The notes: a model not told the origin generated them from the letters alone. DNA of 44,499 nt from Bacillota bacterium (GCA_023436245.1 JAEZJZ010000098.1:1-44499), one strand, 5' to 3'. Counted from the first letter of the stretch, positions 32,199 to 41,191 are shown. Numbers and translations are program-made.

Positions 32199-33578
32199 AT
32201 GACATATCTTCCCGGCGTAACGCCCCGGCAGCGTTTGTCTACCGGGCAGGCCCTGCCGGCAGGCGAAAGGATGTTCCAATTGAAGCCTACTCTCAAGACT
32301 TGCTCGTTGGCGCTGCTCTTAGCCGTGGTCGTGATCGTTTCATCAGCAGGCCAAATGCTCGCCAGCCCTGCCTCGGGCGAGCCGTTGCTCAGTGCGGGGG
32401 CCGCAATCCTGTTGGAGCAATCCACCGGCCAAGTGCTGTTCAGCAAAGCGACTGAGCAGAGGATGTATCCGGCCAGCTTGACCAAACTGCTCACTGCGCT
32501 GGTCGTGCTGGAATATGGGGGAGACCTAGATCAGACGGTCCCGGTAGGACAGGAGCTGTGGCTAGTCAAGCCAAATAGCAGCCGAGCCGGCCTGGAGGTA
32601 GGGGATAGAGTCAGCCTGCGCAATCTGATCTATGCGATGCTACTCCCTTCCGGTAACGATGCGGCCTATGTGGCCGCCGTTCACACAGCTAGAAAGTATC
32701 GCGGCGATCCTGGGCTTTCCCCGAGGGATGCCGTCAGTTCGTTCGCCGCCCTGATGAACCAAGAGGCCAAAGCTCTGGGTGCTACGCGCAGCCAATTCGT
32801 TAACCCGGATGGCTACCACGATGCTCGTCATTACAGCACCGCGGCCGATTTGGCGCTGATCGCCCGAGAAGTGATGCGGGATGAGTTCCTACGCCAGGTA
32901 GTGGCGCAGGAGACATTCCGATTGGAGTATGTCAATCGCGGCAGAACAGTCACCAGCAGCCTCACCAACACGAATCGGCTGATCGATCCGAACGACAGCC
33001 TGTACTATGCCCAAGCGACCGGCCTCAAGACGGGCACCACCACCCAGGCCGGTCATTGCTTGGCTGCGAGTGCCAGCGGAAACAACCTCAGCCTCATCGC
33101 CATCATTCTAGACAGCAGTCAATTTGGACGCTGGCAGGACGCTCGTCGCCTGCTGGACTACGGGTTGAATCAACATCAGCTGCTGCAACTGTGCAAGGCA
33201 GAGGAGCAGCAACTGACTGCGAAGCTGGCGGCGAAGCTGCCGGGATTCTACGCAGACGCCACGCTGGTCAGTGATCGCAGCGCAACGACCGTAGTTGCGC
33301 GTGCTGATGCTCCGCGCATCCTCAGCGACTTTGTCTGGGAGCCGAGCATAGTGACGGTCAACGACGAACGCATCGTGATCAGACCGCAGGCAGCAAACGG
33401 TACGGCAGTGGGAAAACAGGTCTTCAGTCTAGATGGCCAGCAACTAGCGGAGGTGCCGCTGGTGTTGCGCGCCGCGGAACCGGCCTACCGACCTAGCGCG
33501 GCCACGGTGCTGTTGCTGCTGACGCTCGCTGGGATGACGGTGGCTTTCCTGCTTCCGATCTTCCGCCGGCGCATTTGA
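32199..33578 (+). CDS. Serine-type D-alanyl-D-alanine carboxypeptidase, peptidase S11 (PBP5-like)
   Basis: This 459-residue protein has the three penicillin-binding motifs: Ser93-x-x-Lys96 in PASLTKLLTA, SGN at 151-153, and KTG at 277-279. S11 enzymes remove the terminal D-Ala from peptidoglycan stem peptides outside the membrane. A signal-like helix (about 34-50) ends near LASPASG, and a C-terminal helix followed by FRRRI suggests membrane anchoring. ATG 32199 follows GAGGGAG and directly follows the kinase stop. ATG 32271, nearer the signal helix, is a fair alternative. The place behind a VanRS-like pair suggests regulated cell-wall trimming. Confidence 0.92.
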   Translation: MTYLPGVTPRQRLSTGQALPAGERMFQLKPTLKTCSLALLLAVVVIVSSAGQMLASPASGEPLLSAGAAILLEQSTGQVLFSKATEQRMYPASLTKLLTALVVLEYGGDLDQTVPVGQELWLVKPNSSRAGLEVGDRVSLRNLIYAMLLPSGNDAAYVAAVHTARKYRGDPGLSPRDAVSSFAALMNQEAKALGATRSQFVNPDGYHDARHYSTAADLALIAREVMRDEFLRQVVAQETFRLEYVNRGRTVTSSLTNTNRLIDPNDSLYYAQATGLKTGTTTQAGHCLAASASGNNLSLIAIILDSSQFGRWQDARRLLDYGLNQHQLLQLCKAEEQQLTAKLAAKLPGFYADATLVSDRSATTVVARADAPRILSDFVWEPSIVTVNDERIVIRPQAANGTAVGKQVFSLDGQQLAEVPLVLRAAEPAYRPSAATVLLLLTLAGMTVAFLLPIFRRRI

Positions 33579-33691
33579 TCAATCGACAGTGCAGATTGCA
33601 GGATTCGTGCTCTTCGACCAGAAATGTATACAAGAACCGAGGAGGCAGGGCGGACGGCGCTCTGCTTCGTCATGTAAGGAGGTCTGCAGAC

Positions 33692-34852
33692 TTGCTAGCT
33701 ATTACTAACGCCCGCATTCATACTGTCGCGAATGGGGTAATCAACGGCGGCACCATTCTCTGGGAGGATGGCAAGATCGCCGCTGTCGGCCAAAACGTCG
33801 CCATTCCCCCGACAGCAAGAGTGATCGACGCAAAGGGACAGGTGGTCACCCCCGGCCTGATCGACGAGCACAGCCATGTTGGCGGCTGGGAAGAAGGGCT
33901 CGGCTGGGAAGGGAATGACATCAACGAGTTCACCGATCCATCCACGCCGCAGCTTTCCATTCTGGACGGCATCAACCCCTTTGACATCGGCTTTGCCGAC
34001 GCCCGCCGGGGCGGAGTGACCACCGTTCAGACCATGCCTGGCTCCGGAAACGTGATCGGAGGTCTGATGCTGGCCATGAAGACCAGTGGGCAGATCGTCG
34101 ACCGCATGGTGCTGAAGCACCCGACTGGAATGAAGGCTGCCCTGGGAGAAAATCCGAAACGGAATTACGGCAGCCAGCGCCAGGCTCCGTCAACCCGCAT
34201 GGGCATGGCGGCGATGCTGCGCGACTATCTACTCCGCGCCAGACAGTATGTCGAGCGGCAGCAGCGGGGCGAGGGTGATTGCAAGTACGACGAGAAGCTG
34301 GAAGGCCTGGCGCTGGTGATTAAGCGGGAGATACCGCTGCGCATCCACTGCCATCGGGCCGATGACATCCTCACCGCTATCCGCATCGGCAAGGAGTTCA
34401 ATATCGAGGTCACGCTTGAACACTGCACCGAGGGGCACAAGGTAGCCGAGGTCATCGCGACGAGCGGGGTTGCCGCCTGCGTCGGGCCAGCCGTCTGGCA
34501 GCGGGCCAAGGTGGAGACGCGGGATATTTCGCCGACCACACCGGGAGTGTTGACTAAGGCCGGCGCAAAGGTGGCCATCATCACCGACCACAACATCGTT
34601 CCCCAGCATTACCTGCGCATTGCTGTTGGCATCGTGATCCGGGAGGGTATGCCGGACGAAGAGGCACTGCGGGCCGTGACCATCAATGCCGCCGAGATCA
34701 TCGGCGTGGCTGATCGAGTCGGCAGTCTGGAAGTGGGCAAAGATGCCGACCTGGTGCTCTGGAGCGACGATCCGTTTGAGCCCTTGACCAAGTGCTTGCT
34801 GACGGTGATCGACGGCGAAATCGTCTACCAACACACCGAGGAGGAAAAGTAG
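33692..34852 (+). CDS. Amidohydrolase, imidazolonepropionase-like (COG1228 type), copy 1
   Basis: This 386-residue metal-dependent hydrolase starts at TTG 33692, clearly set by AAGGAGG at 33676-33682; a longer frame start has no ribosome site. Motifs are TPGLIDEHSHVGGW (metal His-x-His), GGVTTVQTMPGSGNVIGG, GMKAALGENPKRNYG, IHCHRADDI, LEHCTEGH and ITDHNIVP (likely catalytic Asp). The C-terminal GSLEVGKDADLVLW closes the composite beta-sandwich. It probably opens a cyclic or linear amide, or cuts a dipeptide. The substrate is not known. It directly precedes a paralogue with no gap. Confidence 0.9.
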   Translation: MLAITNARIHTVANGVINGGTILWEDGKIAAVGQNVAIPPTARVIDAKGQVVTPGLIDEHSHVGGWEEGLGWEGNDINEFTDPSTPQLSILDGINPFDIGFADARRGGVTTVQTMPGSGNVIGGLMLAMKTSGQIVDRMVLKHPTGMKAALGENPKRNYGSQRQAPSTRMGMAAMLRDYLLRARQYVERQQRGEGDCKYDEKLEGLALVIKREIPLRIHCHRADDILTAIRIGKEFNIEVTLEHCTEGHKVAEVIATSGVAACVGPAVWQRAKVETRDISPTTPGVLTKAGAKVAIITDHNIVPQHYLRIAVGIVIREGMPDEEALRAVTINAAEIIGVADRVGSLEVGKDADLVLWSDDPFEPLTKCLLTVIDGEIVYQHTEEEK

Positions 34853-36001
34853 ATGAAAGCACTGACGAACGCCAAGATTTATCCGGTAGCCAGTGAGCCG
34901 ATCGAGCGGGGCGTACTGCTGCTTGACGGTGGGGTCATCGCGGCGGTTGGCATTGATCTAGCCATTCCCGAGGGTGCCGAGATCATCGACTGTCAGGGCA
35001 AGGTAATCCTGCCCGGCTTTGTGGATACACACACCCATGTCGGGCTCTGGGGAGAAGGGGAAGGGCAGGCCAGCGCTGACGGAAATGAAGGTTCTGAGCC
35101 GACTACCCCTGAGGTGAGAGCACTGGATGCGATCAACCCAAGACACACCAGTTTTGCCGATGCTCTGGCCGGGGGCTTGACCACTGTGCAGATCACTCCC
35201 GGCTCAGGCAACCCCATCGGGGGCCAGATGTGCGTCCTGAAGACGGCTGGCACGGTGGTGGATGAGATGGTGTTGTCGCCATACAACGGCATGAAAGCCG
35301 CTCTGGGCGAGAACCCGAAGAACTTCTTCGGCATCACCCGCCGTCGCTTTCCAGGCACCCGTATGGGAACGGCGGCAGCCATTCGCAAGGCTTTGCGAGA
35401 GGCGCGCGCCTACATGCAGCAGAGGGAGCGGGACTCGCAGGTTGAACTGAGTTTGCGTTGGGAGCCGCTTGCCGCCGTACTGCGGCAGGAGGTTCCGCTA
35501 CGAGTGCATGCGCATCGGGCAGACGACATCGTCACCGCCGTGCGCATTGGGGAAGAGTTCGGGATTCGGATCGCGATTGAGCACGGCACGGATTCGGCAG
35601 TGATTGCAGATTTCCTGGCCGCCAAGCAGATCCCTGTGAACCTGGGACCGTCCTTCTGGCACCGCGCCAAGATTGAGACCCAGGCGGTCTCCTTTGAGAC
35701 AGCGGGTGTATTGGAGAAGGCCGGGGTGAAGCTGTCGCTGATCTCAGACCACCCATTCTTCCCGATTCAGTACATGTCGGTAGCCGTGACGATGGCCCAT
35801 GCCGCCGGCATGACTGCGGCCGGGGCATTGCGTGCCTACACATTGAGCGCGGCTGAGATCATGGGCGTGTCAGACCGGGTCGGAAGTCTGGAGGCTGGCA
35901 AGGACGCCGACTTCACCGTCTGGGACGGTTGCCCATTCTCGATCAAGAGCCACATTCTGGAGACCTACGTCAACGGACAGATTGCCTACAGCCGACCATA
36001 A
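34853..36001 (+). CDS. Amidohydrolase, imidazolonepropionase-like (COG1228 type), copy 2
   Basis: This 382-residue protein is a clear paralogue of the preceding one. It shares PGFVDTHTHVGLW, GGLTTVQITPGSGNPIGG, GMKAALGENPKNFFG, VHAHRADDI, IEHGTDSA, ISDHPFFP and GSLEAGKDADFTVW. The metal and catalytic residues are kept in both, so both should be active. The second His motif (HCTEGH versus HGTDSA) and the end of the catalytic loop (HNIVP versus HPFFP) differ, which could give different substrates. Its ATG touches the preceding TAG, so they are translated from one mRNA. Confidence 0.9.
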   Translation: MKALTNAKIYPVASEPIERGVLLLDGGVIAAVGIDLAIPEGAEIIDCQGKVILPGFVDTHTHVGLWGEGEGQASADGNEGSEPTTPEVRALDAINPRHTSFADALAGGLTTVQITPGSGNPIGGQMCVLKTAGTVVDEMVLSPYNGMKAALGENPKNFFGITRRRFPGTRMGTAAAIRKALREARAYMQQRERDSQVELSLRWEPLAAVLRQEVPLRVHAHRADDIVTAVRIGEEFGIRIAIEHGTDSAVIADFLAAKQIPVNLGPSFWHRAKIETQAVSFETAGVLEKAGVKLSLISDHPFFPIQYMSVAVTMAHAAGMTAAGALRAYTLSAAEIMGVSDRVGSLEAGKDADFTVWDGCPFSIKSHILETYVNGQIAYSRP

Positions 36002-36004
36002 ATG

Positions 36005-36032
36005 AGGGACGCCACGGTTTCACCGTGGCGTC
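36005..36032 (+). terminator. Terminator after the amidohydrolase pair
   Basis: GGACGCCACGG pairs with CCGTGGCGTCC around a short loop. The following T-run is poor. The rest of the 324-bp gap to 36327 shows only the promoter at 36265-36273. Confidence 0.7.
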
Positions 36033-36264
36033 CGCTGTTCATGGGGGTGGGGTGCTAGTCTATGAAACCGTGTCGCAACCTAATCCTAGCAGATGTCGGA
36101 CAGCAGGAGTATGGACGATTCCCCGATCATTAGCACAAACTTGCGCATCTTTCCCCCTAGTCAGATGCTAGGTGCTGCTGACTGCTCCATCTCCCGTCTG
36201 GCGCTCTTTGTCCAAATCAAATTTCGATTGTGATAACTTTCTGTCATCTCAGGACAACCGTCCG

Positions 36265-36273
36265 TGATACAAT
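36265..36273 (+). promoter_or_regulatory. Extended -10 promoter of the S10 peptidase gene
   Basis: TG-A-TACAAT forms an extended -10, about 54 bp before the ATG. No clear -35. Confidence 0.5.
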
Positions 36274-36326
36274 AGTGGCGAGTGGACATTCCTAAATCTT
36301 CTATTATACCCAAGGAGGGATCAGTC

Positions 36327-37763
36327 ATGTTGAAAACCGACGTCTTCACTCCTTCCCGTTTCACCGGAGAAGGAAGCATCACCTTGCGCGGTGTGAATGT
36401 TCCGTATCACACCGTCAGCGAGGACAATGTGTTCTATGACGATGACGGAAAGCCGATTGCATCCATCTTCTCGTACTCCTACTTCCGTTCAGACGTGGAA
36501 GATGTGAAGTCCCGCCCGGTCCTGTTCGGCTTCAATGGTGGACCAGGCACTTCCTCTATGATGGTCCACGTTGGCTTCTTGGGAACCAAGCGAGTGAAAT
36601 ACGGTGAAGCCGATGATGATGGACTGCCGCTCCCTCCCTACGAGTCCTGTGACAACGAACAATGCCTGCTGGACATCGCCGATCTGGTCCTGGTGGATCC
36701 GGTTGGCACCGGTTTCGGTCGCTTGCTGGACGAATCCAAGAAGGACATGTTCTATGGCATCGAGCAGGATGCGGAAGCGATCCTCACGTTCATCCAAGCT
36801 TGGCTGGCTCGCTACAACCGTTGGCAGAGTCCGAAGTACCTGATGGGCGAGAGCTATGGCTGCACTCGCGCCAGCACGGTGGCTGGTATCGGCTCCCTCT
36901 CCGGTTCTGACCGCGCCTACAGCGTCACTTTTGATGGTCTGATCATGATCGGCAACACCGTCAGCGTCGGCAAGTCCTTCCACGACAAAGCCCCGGTCTA
37001 TCCAGCGGTTCTGGCGTTCCCGACGCTGGCCGCGGTCAACTGGTATCATAATCACCCCTCTCTGCAGACTGTGGAGGAGTTCGTGGCCGAGGCCAAGCAG
37101 TTCGCCGATACCGAGTACCTGCTGGCGCTGTACCAGGGCGAGTCCCTGCAGGGCGAGGCCCGGGAACATATTATCGAACGAGTGGTTTATTACACCGGAG
37201 TATCCCGCGAATATCTGGAAAGACGGGAACTGGTGTTGGAAGACGTCGAGTATCGCGGTCAGGTTGCCCGCAACCATGGCCGCTCGGTAGCCCGGCTGGA
37301 CGGACGGATCACGCGTCCGCTTTACCGGCCGCTGCAGGATGAACAACAATGGGGCATCCGCGACGACGCAGCTGAGGGAAAGTACAATGCCTTCTTCCAA
37401 TCGGTGCTCTGTGGCGAGGTTTTCCCCTTGCTCGGGATTCAGTGGAACCGCAACTTTGTCAACTCGCATTCGTTGTGGCCCAGCTGGAACAACGAGATCA
37501 AGGGACGGAACACGTCCCAAAGCCTGAGCGCGGCCATGCGTCGGACACCGACCATGCGCACCTTCTTCGTCAATGGCTGGTACGACATCTGCACTCAGAT
37601 CGGCATTCTCTATTACACGCTGGACCATTCCGGTCTGCCCATGGAGCGAGTTTTCGTCAAGGGGTACGAAGCTGGTCATATGGCATACCTGGGAGAGAAG
37701 AACATCCAGGCCGTGACAGACGACATGTATACCTTTATCCAGGGCGGCGACCCCACCAGGTAG
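36327..37763 (+). CDS. Peptidase S10 (serine carboxypeptidase-like)
   Basis: This 478-residue protein has the S10 set: oxyanion-site FNGGPGTSSM, catalytic serine in GESYG, the acid in NGWYDICTQ and histidine in GYEAGHMAYL. S10 enzymes remove C-terminal residues from peptides. The family is best known from eukaryotic lysosomes and vacuoles and is less frequent in bacteria. No signal peptide is present, so a cytoplasmic peptide-trimming role is inferred. ATG 36327 is set by AAGGAGGG at 36312-36319. It forms a single-gene unit between a promoter and a terminator. Confidence 0.92.
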   Translation: MLKTDVFTPSRFTGEGSITLRGVNVPYHTVSEDNVFYDDDGKPIASIFSYSYFRSDVEDVKSRPVLFGFNGGPGTSSMMVHVGFLGTKRVKYGEADDDGLPLPPYESCDNEQCLLDIADLVLVDPVGTGFGRLLDESKKDMFYGIEQDAEAILTFIQAWLARYNRWQSPKYLMGESYGCTRASTVAGIGSLSGSDRAYSVTFDGLIMIGNTVSVGKSFHDKAPVYPAVLAFPTLAAVNWYHNHPSLQTVEEFVAEAKQFADTEYLLALYQGESLQGEAREHIIERVVYYTGVSREYLERRELVLEDVEYRGQVARNHGRSVARLDGRITRPLYRPLQDEQQWGIRDDAAEGKYNAFFQSVLCGEVFPLLGIQWNRNFVNSHSLWPSWNNEIKGRNTSQSLSAAMRRTPTMRTFFVNGWYDICTQIGILYYTLDHSGLPMERVFVKGYEAGHMAYLGEKNIQAVTDDMYTFIQGGDPTR

Positions 37764-37778
37764 CAAGAATGGTGACGC

Positions 37779-37810
37779 GACGCGGTCTGCACTACAGTGC
37801 AGGCCGCGTC
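37779..37810 (+). terminator. Terminator of the S10 peptidase gene
   Basis: GACGCGGTCTGCAC pairs with GTGCAGGCCGCGTC, nearly perfect, followed by TTCC. Confidence 0.7.
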
Positions 37811-37886
37811 TTCCGCTTTCCGTTCGGTCGAAAACACCCATGATCCGGCGACAAGCCAGTGTAACCGAGTTGTTCGCGCGCACCGG

Positions 37887-37916
37887 TTGACCGCGTCAAA
37901 TGCCAAGTGCTACCAT
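37887..37916 (+). promoter_or_regulatory. Possible promoter of the GNAT-GNAT-SDR operon
   Basis: TTGACC (37887-37892), 18-bp spacer, TACCAT (37911-37916). It would leave a very short leader before the ribosome site. Confidence 0.4.
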
Positions 37917-37938
37917 GACACCAGGAGGTGGTGGAGAG

Positions 37939-38481
37939 GTGTTCACGGGAAAGCAAGTTCGTCTGCGGGCACTATCCGAAACAGACATCGACCACATCAT
38001 GAGCTGGGTGAATGACGAGACGATCACCCGATACCTGAGCCAGGTGAATCGTGTCAGCTCGCGTAGCCAGGAGACAGCGTACCTGAAGAGGATGATGGAG
38101 GGGGATGAGCATGCGCGAGCCTTCAGCATTGAGACAACGACCGGTGAATACGTGGGGCTTTGTAGCCTGCACGAAATTGACTTGGTCCACCGACACGCTG
38201 AGTTAGGCATCATCATCGGCCGCAAAGATTTGCAGGGCAAGGGCTATGGAACGGAGGCCGTTCGCTTACTGCTCGCAGTGGCCTTCGGCGCTCTTAACCT
38301 GCATAAGGTCTATCTGCGCGTGGTCGGCAGCCATCGGCAGGCGATTAGGGTGTACGAGAGGTGCGGCTTTCGCGAAGCCGTTCGCTTCAGGCGCCACTGC
38401 TTCATCGATGGAGCATGGCATGACGACCTGCTGATGGAGGCTTTCCGAGACGCTGCTACGGCAGAGAGCGGGGTGGAGTGA
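37939..38481 (+). CDS. RimJ/RimL-like GNAT N-acetyltransferase, copy 1
   Basis: This 180-residue protein starts FTGKQVRLRALSETDIDHIMSWVND, the usual RimJ/RimL opening. It carries the acetyl-CoA loop as GRKDLQGKGYGTEAVRLLL, then NLHKVYLRVVGSHRQAIRVYERCGF. Members acetylate N-termini of ribosomal proteins, antibiotics or amino sugars. GTG 37939 is chosen because AGGAGGTGG lies just upstream. It is followed without a gap by a paralogue and an SDR epimerase. Confidence 0.88.
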   Translation: MFTGKQVRLRALSETDIDHIMSWVNDETITRYLSQVNRVSSRSQETAYLKRMMEGDEHARAFSIETTTGEYVGLCSLHEIDLVHRHAELGIIIGRKDLQGKGYGTEAVRLLLAVAFGALNLHKVYLRVVGSHRQAIRVYERCGFREAVRFRRHCFIDGAWHDDLLMEAFRDAATAESGVE

Positions 38482-39018
38482 TTGTTCACTGGAGGACGCA
38501 TTCGCTTGCGGGCGGTGGAGAAGAGTGACATCGAACATGTGATGAACTGGGTGAACGACGCAGAGATCATCCGCTGGCTGCCGGACCTGCAGTTGCCAGT
38601 CTCCCGTCTGGCTGAACAGGCATACCTCGAGCGCGTAGTGGAAAGAGAGCATCCATGCGATCGCTACTACACTGTGGAGACAGCGGACGGCGAGTATCTG
38701 GGGGCAGCAGGGCTGCACAGCATCGACTGGGTCAACCGCCGGGCAGAGCTGGGCATCATCCTCGCCAAGCCCGGCCAAGGATATGGCGTTGACACCGTGC
38801 GCACCCTGCTCCGAGTCGCTTTTCGCGGTCTGAATCTGGAGAAGGTCTACCTGCGTACCACTGGCTCAAACTCGCGGGCCATCGCCTGCTATCGGAAGTG
38901 CGGCTTCGGGGAGATCGGTCGCCTGAAGCAACACCTCTGGTTTCGCGGCAAATGGGAGGATGAAGTGTTCATGGAGATCTTCCGGGACGAATGGACAGAG
39001 GGAGGCGAGCAGGGATGA
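38482..39018 (+). CDS. RimJ/RimL-like GNAT N-acetyltransferase, copy 2
   Basis: This 178-residue paralogue follows the previous gene at once, with a TTG start right after the TGA stop and GGGGTGGAG as ribosome site. Matching parts are FTGGRIRLRAVEKSDIEHVMNWVND, ELGIILAKPGQGYGVDTVRTLL and NLEKVYLRTTGSNSRAIACYRKCGF. The CoA loop is shorter (KPGQGYG) than in copy 1. The two are similar from end to end, pointing to a tandem duplication. The substrate is unknown. Confidence 0.87.
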   Translation: MFTGGRIRLRAVEKSDIEHVMNWVNDAEIIRWLPDLQLPVSRLAEQAYLERVVEREHPCDRYYTVETADGEYLGAAGLHSIDWVNRRAELGIILAKPGQGYGVDTVRTLLRVAFRGLNLEKVYLRTTGSNSRAIACYRKCGFGEIGRLKQHLWFRGKWEDEVFMEIFRDEWTEGGEQG

Positions 39019-39998
39019 GAATTCTGATTGTTGGCGGCACGAGATTCATCGGACGCCACTTGCTGGAGAAGGCTAGCTTGCGGGGCGATCAGGTGACTGT
39101 TTTTCACCGCGGTTCCACGCCCTTGCCGGAGCAGTTCGCAGGGGTGAAGGAGATTATTGGGGACCGCAAGCAGATTGGTGATTTGCGTCAGGCCGCCGCT
39201 TGTGACTATGACGCGATCATCGACACAGTGATCTACTCACCGGATGAGGCGGAACAGGCTGTGGACGTGTTCTCCGGCAGGGCAGGCCATTATGTGATGA
39301 TCAGCACCGGCAATGTCTACAAGCTGGATCGCTTACCGGGGCCGTACCGCGAGTCGGATCCGCTGGAGGACGATCCGCAGTTTGCATACGGCTATAACAA
39401 GCGGTGCGCAGAAGATGTCCTCTTCGCGGCCCACCAGGAACGGCAGTTTCCCGCTGTAGCGTTGCGCATGCCGTCAATCTATGGCCCTTGGGACTACCAG
39501 GCTAGAGAATGGTACTTCATCAAGCGACTGCTGGACGGACGCACCCGCTTTCTGCTCCCGGATGCCGGGCTCGGGGTATTCCATCGCGAGTATGCCGGCA
39601 ACATCGCCAATCAGCTGCTTTGCCTAATCTCGACCCCGGCGAGTCGCGGAGAGGCCTATAATGCTGGGCATCGCCAGTTCCAGACCTGCGCACAGCTACT
39701 GCAGATGGCGGCGAGAAGTCTGAAGCGCGAAATAGAGATCTTCACGTTGCCGCGGGCAGAGATGCCCTGGTCGATCGCTCTCAGCCCTGGACTTGTCTAC
39801 TACCAGACGACTGACAAGTTGGCATCAATCGGCTACAACGAGCAGGTTGATCTGCTGGCTGGCTGGGAGCGGACGTTTGATTTCTACCGAGCAAACCCGG
39901 TTCTGGACTGGCAGTTTCAGCGCCGGTCAGAGGTCGACCTATTCGACTACGCCCGGGAAGACGAGCTGATTCGGAGCAAGGGTGTCCTGATCTGCTGA
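39015..39998 (+). CDS. NAD-dependent epimerase/dehydratase family protein (SDR)
   Basis: This 327-residue extended SDR has the nucleotide site ILIVGGTRFIGRHLLE, the strand DYDAIIDTVIYSP, the STGNVYK serine strand and YGYNK as the Tyr-x-x-x-Lys pair. The GGTRFIG and the RMPSIYGPWDY block resemble the group of SDRs that includes plant-type mRNA-binding CSP41 proteins and bacterial isoflavone-reductase-like enzymes. The substrate is not clear. ATG 39015 overlaps the GNAT stop (ATGA) with GGAGGCGAGCAGGG upstream, so it belongs to the same operon and may work on the same nucleotide sugar or metabolite. Confidence 0.85.
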   Translation: MRILIVGGTRFIGRHLLEKASLRGDQVTVFHRGSTPLPEQFAGVKEIIGDRKQIGDLRQAAACDYDAIIDTVIYSPDEAEQAVDVFSGRAGHYVMISTGNVYKLDRLPGPYRESDPLEDDPQFAYGYNKRCAEDVLFAAHQERQFPAVALRMPSIYGPWDYQAREWYFIKRLLDGRTRFLLPDAGLGVFHREYAGNIANQLLCLISTPASRGEAYNAGHRQFQTCAQLLQMAARSLKREIEIFTLPRAEMPWSIALSPGLVYYQTTDKLASIGYNEQVDLLAGWERTFDFYRANPVLDWQFQRRSEVDLFDYAREDELIRSKGVLIC

Positions 39999-40069
39999 TT
40001 GTTGGCGAGCAAGAATCAGTCTATTGAAGATCGCAACTCTGTGAGTTGCTGGGGGAGTAGTGGACTGCA

Positions 40070-40109
40070 AAAAAAGGAGTCAGACCATGTCGGTCTGACT
40101 CCTTTTTCA
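40070..40109. terminator. Bidirectional terminator
   Basis: AAAAAGGAGTCAGACC pairs perfectly with GGTCTGACTCCTTTTT around a 5-nt loop, giving a T-run on each strand. It separates the SDR gene from convergent corA. Confidence 0.93.
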
Positions 40110-41099
40110 CTAGAGCATGTCTCGCTTTGACAGCATGCGATAGCCGAAGTAGGTGGCCACGATGCAGATGGCGATCACCGCTAGGAACCCCCATGGGTAC
40201 GGCAGTTGCTGCCAGGGTAGACCGACATTCATGCCAAAGAAACTGGTGATGATCGTCGGCACAGAGAGGATGATGGTGATGGATGCGAGGAACTTCATCA
40301 CCATGTTCAGATTGTTGGAGATGATGGAAGCGAAGGCGTCCATCATGCCACTCAAGATGTTGGAATAGATTTCTCCCATCTCCATGGCCTGCTTGTTCTC
40401 TGTGATCACGTCGTCCAACAAGTCCTCATCTTCTGGATACATCACCAATACCCGCGAGGTATCCAGGCTTTCTGGGTCGCCGGGATCGAGCTTGACAAAG
40501 CGCGAACGGAGCAGCTTCTCCAGCACGATCTCGTTGGAACGCAGCGAGGTGTTGAAGTAGACCAAGCTCTTCTCCAGGTTGAGCAGCTTGATCAGTTCCT
40601 CATTGCGCATGGAGCTGTGCAACCTGCGTTCAATCTGATTGGACAGCTTATCGATCTGGCGCAGGTGACGCAGGTAAGTGCTGGCGATGCGGAACAGTAT
40701 CTGCAACAGGAAGCGCGTGCGCTTGTTGGCGTTGGTGCCCTTGACGCGGTTCTGGAAAAAGTCCTCAACTAGAGTGTCGCCACGTAGACAGACGGTGACA
40801 ATTAGCGAGCGAGTGAGCACAATGCCAAGCGGCAGCGTATCAAAGGGCAAGGATTCATCCTGCAACTGAGCGACCGGCACGTTGACGATCACCAATACCT
40901 GATCATCCTCGGCCTCGATGCGAGAGCGCTCCTCTTCGTCGAGGGCGGCTGAAAGAAAGTCGGTGCTAATGCCGGTGGCAGAAGATACTTGCTTGATCTC
41001 CCGCGCCGACGGCGCCACCATGTGAATCCAGCTCACCTTTTCGTCCAGAGATTCGCAAGTCTCCATGATATCGCCCTGGGAACGGAAAAGAAACATCAT
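40110..41099 (-). CDS. corA: CorA-family magnesium/divalent-cation transporter
   Basis: This 329-residue protein has the CorA layout: a soluble N-terminal funnel, a long helix (about 220-285), and two C-terminal membrane helices. The pore signature GMNVGLP ends the first membrane helix, the outer loop is short, and a basic tail (SKRDML) follows. It forms pentamers that admit Mg2+, and some members carry Co2+ or Ni2+. ATG 41099 is chosen with AAGGAGGG six bases upstream. It looks like a single-gene unit with its own promoter. Confidence 0.93.
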   Translation of the reverse strand: MMFLFRSQGDIMETCESLDEKVSWIHMVAPSAREIKQVSSATGISTDFLSAALDEEERSRIEAEDDQVLVIVNVPVAQLQDESLPFDTLPLGIVLTRSLIVTVCLRGDTLVEDFFQNRVKGTNANKRTRFLLQILFRIASTYLRHLRQIDKLSNQIERRLHSSMRNEELIKLLNLEKSLVYFNTSLRSNEIVLEKLLRSRFVKLDPGDPESLDTSRVLVMYPEDEDLLDDVITENKQAMEMGEIYSNILSGMMDAFASIISNNLNMVMKFLASITIILSVPTIITSFFGMNVGLPWQQLPYPWGFLAVIAICIVATYFGYRMLSKRDML

Positions 41100-41191
41100 T
41101 GGCAACCCTCCTTATAGCAAGTCTTGCTGGGAAAGGCGCCAACCGAATCGCCGCCGTCAACGCCTGGCGGCAAACTGATTAGGTTAGGGCA

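Noticed and set aside
26760..33578. Vancomycin-resistance cluster
   Set aside because: There is no VanH or VanX, and the ligase has a Lys-Tyr omega loop typical of D-Ala-D-Ala ligases. VanRS-like sequence alone is not enough.
37096..37883. Long minus-strand open frame opposite the S10 peptidase (36489-37883)
   Set aside because: It is a mirror frame of a gene with clear catalytic motifs and shows no domain or ribosome site.
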